Source: Polaromonas sp. (GTDB lineage: Bacteria > Pseudomonadota > Gammaproteobacteria > Burkholderiales > Burkholderiaceae_C). Taken from it: a DNA stretch of 64,000 nt. Position 1 is the first letter of the stretch, and each line of letters opens with the position of its first letter. Below are positions 60,601 through 64,000 of the stretch, piece after piece. The notes under the pieces are model-generated. The model saw only the letters and a list, made by a program, of their open reading frames with translations. It was not told where the DNA came from and did not search any database. A program made the position numbers and the translations under genes. The DNA is taken from positions 62,001-126,000 of the forward strand of contig NZ_JAUXUP010000009.1 in the NCBI RefSeq assembly GCF_030680935.1, written 5' to 3'.

Positions 60601-61177
60601 AACCGAGGTCCGGCAGTTTGTCAAACGCAAAATTGATGATTTGATGGATTCGCGTGACCAGACCCTGCTGGCCGCCATCGTCAGCGACCTGCGTGTCATC
60701 AATGGCAACCGGGGCAAGCTGATTATTTTCAAACTTGACGATAAAACCGACACACTGGAAGCCTCGGTGGACGAAGCCACCTTCAACGCCAACCGCAATT
60801 TGCTGAAAGACGACGAACTGGTGATTGTGCAAGGCACGCTGCAGCCTGCCTCAGAGCGCTTCGGCCGCCGTTTCAAGGTGACACAGGTGTGGAGCCTGGA
60901 GTCCGCGCGTTGCCGCTTCGGCAAGTACCTGCGTGTGGCGGTGAACGGCGCGGCGCCGGATGTGCAGCGCATCGTGCGGGACTTTCCGCCGCGCAAGGAG
61001 ATGTCCGAGCAGGGCGAAGTGCAACGTGGTCTGGCGGTGCGCCTGAGCGTGAAGCGTGACACAGTGGTGGCCGAGCTGCAACTCGGTGATGCAGCCAAAT
61101 TTTTCCCGACCGACGCGGCGCTGGCCAGCTGGATGGCGCAGGCGGACCAGGGTGCTGCGCAGATTATTTATGAGTGA
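57671..61177 (+). CDS. dnaE: DNA polymerase III subunit alpha
   Basis: This is the replicative polymerase. The 1168-residue protein opens with a PHP domain (FVHLRIHTEFSVVDG). The palm carries catalytic Asp404 and Asp406 (MPDFDIDFC), three residues on from the E. coli numbering. Fingers, a helix-hairpin-helix region (about 840-910) and an OB fold (about 1000-1075) follow. It is DnaE1-type, with no exonuclease domain. ATG 57671 is the start. Confidence 0.97.
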   Translation: MFVHLRIHTEFSVVDGTNRIDEIVRAAASDGQPALAITDLSNLFGTVKFYKETRGAGVKPLIGADVWVQVPGKEAGAAPARLLLLVQNRQGYLNLSELLTRAWTRGVVRDQAIVSLAWLQELGEGLIALSGAQGGAVGQALVQGDAARATECALQLAGIFPHRFYLELQRAQRADDEQHVVAAVQLAARLKLPVVATHPVQFLTYDDYEAHEARVCIAEGEILGNARRVRKFTREQYFKSSAQMTELFADLPSALANTLEIAKRCNLKLDLGKAMLPEYPTPEVNGVRMPPDEYFRHASFEGLEERLAHLYPNEAIRTDKRPQYVERLEFEINTILKMGFPGYFLIVGDFINWAKNNGCPVGPGRGSGAGSLVAYSLKITDLDPLQYNLLFERFLNPERVSMPDFDIDFCQTNRDRVIDYVKDKYGHAAVSQIVTFGTMAARAAIRDVGRVLDFSYGFCDGISKLIPNKPGQAVTLQLVPADRKKNDKMVYALEAEPVLAEREAKEEDVRTLLELARKLEGLTRNVGMHAGGVLIAPGKLTDFCPLYLQPGSTSAVSQFDKNDVEAIGLVKFDFLGLATLTILELAREFIVQRHPAQKDFRFENLPLDDPRVYALFAEGKTEAVFQFESIGMQRMLRDARPNRLEDLIAMNALYRPGPMDLIPTYIARKQGKEIPEYPDPRVKPILEETYGIMVYQEQVMQTAQILGGYSLGGADMLRRAMGKKDEKEMASQRDIFRKGAGINGLSQEKADEVFDLMEKFAGYGFNKSHSAAYALLAYHTAWLKRHYTAEFFCANMTVEMGDTDKLRILFGDAQKMGISFESPDVNRGHYRFEPITDKSIRYGLGAVKGTGQQAIAAMVAAREEGGSFTSLYDFCLRVDKSKVNKRTVEALIKAGAFDNLQLNRASLLASVDRAFEFAAQAEANVNQSGLFDMDSHAASAQEPPLVDAMPFGVKARLVQEKTAIGFYLSGHLFDEVETEVRQFVKRKIDDLMDSRDQTLLAAIVSDLRVINGNRGKLIIFKLDDKTDTLEASVDEATFNANRNLLKDDELVIVQGTLQPASERFGRRFKVTQVWSLESARCRFGKYLRVAVNGAAPDVQRIVRDFPPRKEMSEQGEVQRGLAVRLSVKRDTVVAELQLGDAAKFFPTDAALASWMAQADQGAAQIIYE

Positions 61178-61230
61178 AATCGGCCTCTGGCCCTTGTTTG
61201 ACGGGCGTAAGCAGCTATCGTTTCGATAGC
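61174..61230 (-). repeat. Dispersed 57-bp repeat, copy 12 (dnaE-tolA gap)
   Basis: On the minus strand it starts GCTATCGAAACGATAGCTGC, with a perfect inverted repeat, continues TTACGCC, then ACAAGGGCCAGAGGCC and GATTTCA. It fills the gap between the convergent dnaE and tolA stops. It is one of the best copies. Confidence 0.85.
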
Positions 61231-61247
61231 AGGCAAGACCTCGCTGT

Positions 61248-62153
61248 TTAGTCCTTGGGCCGGAATTCCAGAATCATCGGGGTCGGTACCCGGCCGTCCA
61301 CATCACGCGGCATGGTCTCGGTGCGGAGGATGGCCTTGATCACCGCCTCATCCCAAGCCTTGTTGCCGCTGGACTTGATCAGCCGCTGGCTGATGATGCT
61401 GCCGTCCAGTGCCGTACGGACCTCCACCTCGGCGGTCGGGTTGCCAGAGATGTCTTCGGTAAAGACGATGTTGGGTTTGACCTTGGCGCGTACCTTGCCG
61501 CCGTAGCTGGCTGACGGACCACTGGCTTTTTGTGCGCTGCCTTTGGCGTCGGCAGCACCCGTGGCGCCGGCCAGGCCCATGGCCCGCCTGATGTTTTCCT
61601 GGCGCAGCTTTTCTGCTGCGGCATCCGCCAGCTTTTTCTTTTCAGCGTCTTTGGCGTCCTGCTTCGCTTCCAGTTTTTTGTCTTCGGCTTTTTTCGCTTC
61701 TTCGGCCTTGCGTTTGGCCAGGTCTTCTTTTGCCTTCTGCTCTTTATCCCTTTTGGCCTGAAGCTCCTTGAGCCTCTCCTGTTCGGCCTTGGCTTTTGCC
61801 AACTCCTCTTCCTTCTTCTTCAGCTCCAGCTTGCGCTTCTTCTCGCGCTCGATCGCGATGTCCACGTCCGGCGCGGGCGGCGGCGGCGGTGCCTTGACCT
61901 GCGGTGGTTCGGGTGCGGGCGGCGGCGGTGGAGGGGGCGGCGGCGCTTCCACTTCTTTGGGCGCTGCTTCTTGTGGCACGCTGGACCACAGCTCAGCCTC
62001 GAAGGAGAGATCGGGATCGCTGTGCTTCCAGTTGACGCCCCAGGTCAGGGCGCCGATCAGCAGCATATGCACCAGCAGCGCAAGACCGAAAGCCCGCAAC
62101 GCACCGGCATCACGCTGTGGCGCAAACTCAAGGCGGTCGGCGGTGCTGGTCAT
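61248..62153 (-). CDS. tolA: Cell envelope protein TolA
   Basis: TolA links the inner-membrane TolQR motor to TolB and Pal. The 301-residue protein has a short cytoplasmic start and one span at about 20-40 (AFGLALLVHMLLIGALTWG). A proline-rich stretch follows (about 70-95), then a long Lys/Glu/Ala helix (about 100-190) and a C-terminal TonB/TolA domain (about 215-301). I chose ATG 62153 over a TTG two codons upstream. It is last of ybgC-tolQ-tolR-tolA. TolB and Pal are not in this window. Confidence 0.92.
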   Translation of the reverse strand: MTSTADRLEFAPQRDAGALRAFGLALLVHMLLIGALTWGVNWKHSDPDLSFEAELWSSVPQEAAPKEVEAPPPPPPPPPAPEPPQVKAPPPPPAPDVDIAIEREKKRKLELKKKEEELAKAKAEQERLKELQAKRDKEQKAKEDLAKRKAEEAKKAEDKKLEAKQDAKDAEKKKLADAAAEKLRQENIRRAMGLAGATGAADAKGSAQKASGPSASYGGKVRAKVKPNIVFTEDISGNPTAEVEVRTALDGSIISQRLIKSSGNKAWDEAVIKAILRTETMPRDVDGRVPTPMILEFRPKD

Positions 62154-62170
62154 GCGCAATACGGGCCGGC

Positions 62171-62602
62171 TTAGTTGCCGGTTTGCACCGACAGGCCGAC
62201 ACGGGCCACATTGGCTTTCTGCAAGGCGTCCATGACCTTGACCACGGTTTCGTACTTGATGGATTTGTCGGCGCTGATCACCACGGGCGTGACCTGCTCG
62301 TTGGCCGGCACGGCAGGTTGCAGGCGCTTGACGGCGGCACCGACCTCCGCAACCTTGACCGGTAGGGTGTTTCCGGCCGACTTGATCTGGATGACTTCGT
62401 CCTTGCTGATTTCGATCTGGATCGGTTTGGGCGGCTGGCCCGGGGCTTTGCCGACTTTGGGCAGGGCGATCATGCTCGGCGTGATCAGCGGCGCGGTCAC
62501 CATGAAAATGATGAGCAGTACCAGCATCACGTCGATGAAGGGCACCATATTGATTTCACTGATGGTTCGACGGCCCCGGCCGCGTGAACTGACTGCTGGC
62601 AT
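62171..62602 (-). CDS. tolR: Biopolymer transport protein TolR
   Basis: This 143-residue ExbD/TolR protein has one span (FIDVMLVLLIIFMVTA), whose Asp is the proton-pathway residue, and a periplasmic domain. It works with TolQ to power outer-membrane constriction at division. It lies 14 bp after tolQ. Confidence 0.94.
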   Translation of the reverse strand: MPAVSSRGRGRRTISEINMVPFIDVMLVLLIIFMVTAPLITPSMIALPKVGKAPGQPPKPIQIEISKDEVIQIKSAGNTLPVKVAEVGAAVKRLQPAVPANEQVTPVVISADKSIKYETVVKVMDALQKANVARVGLSVQTGN

Positions 62603-62616
62603 GGCGTCAATATCGA

Positions 62617-63309
62617 TTAATGACCTGACGCCGAGGTGGCGCCCAGGTTGCGTTGCAGGATGTTGGAGAACTCCTCAATAAAGGTCTCCAGCTTGTTGGC
62701 GACGCGATCAATGTCGTGGGCAAAACGGTTGTAGGCCACCACCGCCGGAATGGCTGCGAACAGGCCAATAGCGGTCGCTACCAGCGCCTCGGCAATTCCA
62801 GGCGCCACGCTGGACAGCGTGACCTGCTCCAGCGCGGCCAGACCGGTGAAGGCGTGCATGATGCCCCAGACCGTGCCGAACAGGCCCACATAGGGTGAGA
62901 CCGAACCCACCGTGGCCAGGAAAGAAAGGTTGGACTCCACCGCATCGACCTCACGCTGGTAGCTGGCGCGCATGGCGCGGCGTGCGCCGTCCAGCAAAAT
63001 GCCTGGATCGGCCATGCGGCGCTCGCGCAGTTTCTGGAACTCGCGCATGCCGCTGGCAAAAATGCGTTCCATCGGGCCGCTGTGTTTTGCGTTTTGCGCG
63101 GCGGCGGCAAACAAATCGTTCAGGCTGGTGCCAGACCAGAACTCGCGGTCAAATTCGTCGTTGAGGGACTGCACGCGCTTGAGCGAGACGATCTTGCGGA
63201 AGATGGCCGCCCAGCTGGCAACCGATACACCAACAAGAAGCGCCACGACGCCCTGTACCACCCAGCTGGCATTGAGGATGAGGTTGACGATGGATAAATC
63301 CTGGTTCAT
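62617..63309 (-). CDS. tolQ: Biopolymer transport protein TolQ
   Basis: This 230-residue MotA/TolQ/ExbB-family channel subunit has three spans, near 18-38, 135-160 and 170-195 (GLFGTVWGIMHAFTGLA; IAEALVATAIGLFAAIPAV). The ATG overlaps the ybgC stop by 4 bp. Confidence 0.95.
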   Translation of the reverse strand: MNQDLSIVNLILNASWVVQGVVALLVGVSVASWAAIFRKIVSLKRVQSLNDEFDREFWSGTSLNDLFAAAAQNAKHSGPMERIFASGMREFQKLRERRMADPGILLDGARRAMRASYQREVDAVESNLSFLATVGSVSPYVGLFGTVWGIMHAFTGLAALEQVTLSSVAPGIAEALVATAIGLFAAIPAVVAYNRFAHDIDRVANKLETFIEEFSNILQRNLGATSASGH

Positions 63310-63719
63310 GAGGTGCTTTCCAGAAGGGCAAGAATGTGGGCGGGAATTCTGGCAGGTTTGAGGCTGGCCGCATCTACCCAGCCAATGCGTATCGTACCTT
63401 CACACAGCAACTCGGCCCGCTCTGATTTTAATAGCGCCTGCTGCCCGATTATCAAGGACGCCCGGCCTTTTTCGATCAGCCTTGCAGTAACAATCAGTTC
63501 GTCATCCAGGCGCGCAGGGCGGTGGTAACGCAAGCTGGTTTCACTCACCACAAACATGCAGCCAGTGGTTTGTTTCAGTTGCTGCTGCGCTATACCCAGT
63601 GATCTGAGCCACTCGGTACGCGAACGTTCAAAAAATTTCAGGTAGTTGGCGTAAAACACAATGCCGCCGGCATCGGTGTCTTCCCAGTACACGCGCAGCG
63701 GCCACTGGAAGTTAGCCAA
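63306..63719 (-). CDS. ybgC: Tol-Pal-associated acyl-CoA thioesterase
   Basis: This 137-residue hot-dog thioesterase has the active-site segment VYWEDTDAGGIVFYANYLKFFER. It hydrolyses short acyl-CoA or acyl-ACP thioesters and is nearly always first in the tol-pal operon. The start is TTG 63719, eight bp inside the preceding gene. There is no better ATG. Confidence 0.93.
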   Translation of the reverse strand: MANFQWPLRVYWEDTDAGGIVFYANYLKFFERSRTEWLRSLGIAQQQLKQTTGCMFVVSETSLRYHRPARLDDELIVTARLIEKGRASLIIGQQALLKSERAELLCEGTIRIGWVDAASLKPARIPAHILALLESTS

Positions 63720-64000
63720 GGACAGTCTCCAGTCGCGCGACAGCTTCCTTCAATTCAGCCATCGAGCTGGCAGTTGAAAAGCGAACATAACGCTCCGGCG
63801 CATCGGTGCCGAAATCCCGGCCCGGTGTCACGGCCAGGTGGGCCCGCTGCATCAGCTCAAAGGCAAAGTCCCAGCTTCCGCTGACGCCCAGACGGGCGGC
63901 GGCTTGTGTGCAATCGGCATAGGCATAAAAAGCACCGTCCGGCATCACTGGCACCTGCAGGCCCAGGCGATTGAGCGCGGGGATGAAGTAGTCACGCCTG
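63712..64000 (-). CDS. C-terminal end of a class I/II aminotransferase (5' truncated)
   Basis: The frame runs from beyond the right edge and ends TAA at 63712-63714, giving about 95 residues. RRDYFIPALNRLGLQVPVMPDG, split only by the edge, followed by GAFYAYADC and VTPGRDFG, is the C-terminal part of fold-type I aminotransferases. The conserved RFSTASSMAEL holds the substrate-carboxylate arginine. The catalytic lysine lies outside the window. The stop overlaps the ybgC start by 8 bp. Confidence 0.85.
   Translation of the reverse strand, partial: RRDYFIPALNRLGLQVPVMPDGAFYAYADCTQAAARLGVSGSWDFAFELMQRAHLAVTPGRDFGTDAPERYVRFSTASSMAELKEAVARLETVLG

Noticed and set aside
63424-63480. A possible thirteenth repeat copy in ybgC (GCTCT...ATAGC, then CAAGG and GGCC)
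   Set aside because: It has the outline but lacks TGCTTGCGC, and the antisense reading phase differs from the copies in kynB and gluQ. It may be chance.

Overview
The window is a 64-kb stretch of a GC-rich betaproteobacterial chromosome. It is most likely from the Comamonadaceae, near Rhodoferax or Polaromonas, judging from remembered gene order and protein sequences. Nearly all of it is coding. I found no rRNA, tRNA, CRISPR array, phage or insertion sequence. The nearest thing to a mobile component is a family of about 12 dispersed ~57-bp repeats.

Layout. 1-5.1 kb: the end of an unidentified gene, parC, lysS and a Lon-substrate-domain protein. 5.3-17.5 kb, minus strand: a long biosynthetic block (leuC-leuD-leuB, asd, fimV, truA, trpF, trpB, trpA, accD), preceded by a LysR regulator at 17.5-18.5 kb. 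18.7-26.9 kb, minus strand: a Cys-rich small protein, gltA, sdhE, sdhBADC, an iron-sulfur photolyase with a DUF2256 partner, and a GntR regulator. 27.2-32.6 kb, plus strand: mdh, a CitE-like lyase, a secreted protein of unknown function and acnB. Together 19-33 kb is a TCA-cycle island, and acnA at 38.8 kb belongs with it functionally. 32.7-38.8 kb: a stress flavoprotein, an XRE regulator divergent from a small membrane protein, serC-serA, and a DAPG-hydrolase-like enzyme divergent from a TetR regulator. 41.8-49.1 kb: an FAD monooxygenase, the kynBUA tryptophan-degradation operon, an SDR, egtD and a protein resembling Bacillus Tgl transglutaminase. 49.1-52.9 kb: tRNA and rRNA modification genes (RluA family, trmB, gluQ) and a renalase-like flavoprotein. 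53.0-56.9 kb: a LysR regulator divergent from a pirin-DoxX-flavodoxin-pirin operon. 56.9-64 kb: trhO, dnaE, the tolQ-tolR-tolA operon with ybgC, and the 3' end of an aminotransferase gene.

Two things stand out. First, the ~57-bp repeats share a short inverted repeat, GCTAT-N7-ATAGC, then TGCTTGCGC and a distal AAGGGC...GGCC block. Six copies are intergenic. Six lie inside genes (trpF, photolyase, CitE-like, acnA, kynB, gluQ), always in a phase that stays open. Three of these appear to lengthen the host protein. Second, several divergent regulator-target pairs have clear dyads between them: XRE/membrane protein, TetR/hydrolase, LysR/pirin and GntR/mdh. The LysR gene upstream of leuC has similar boxes upstream of it.
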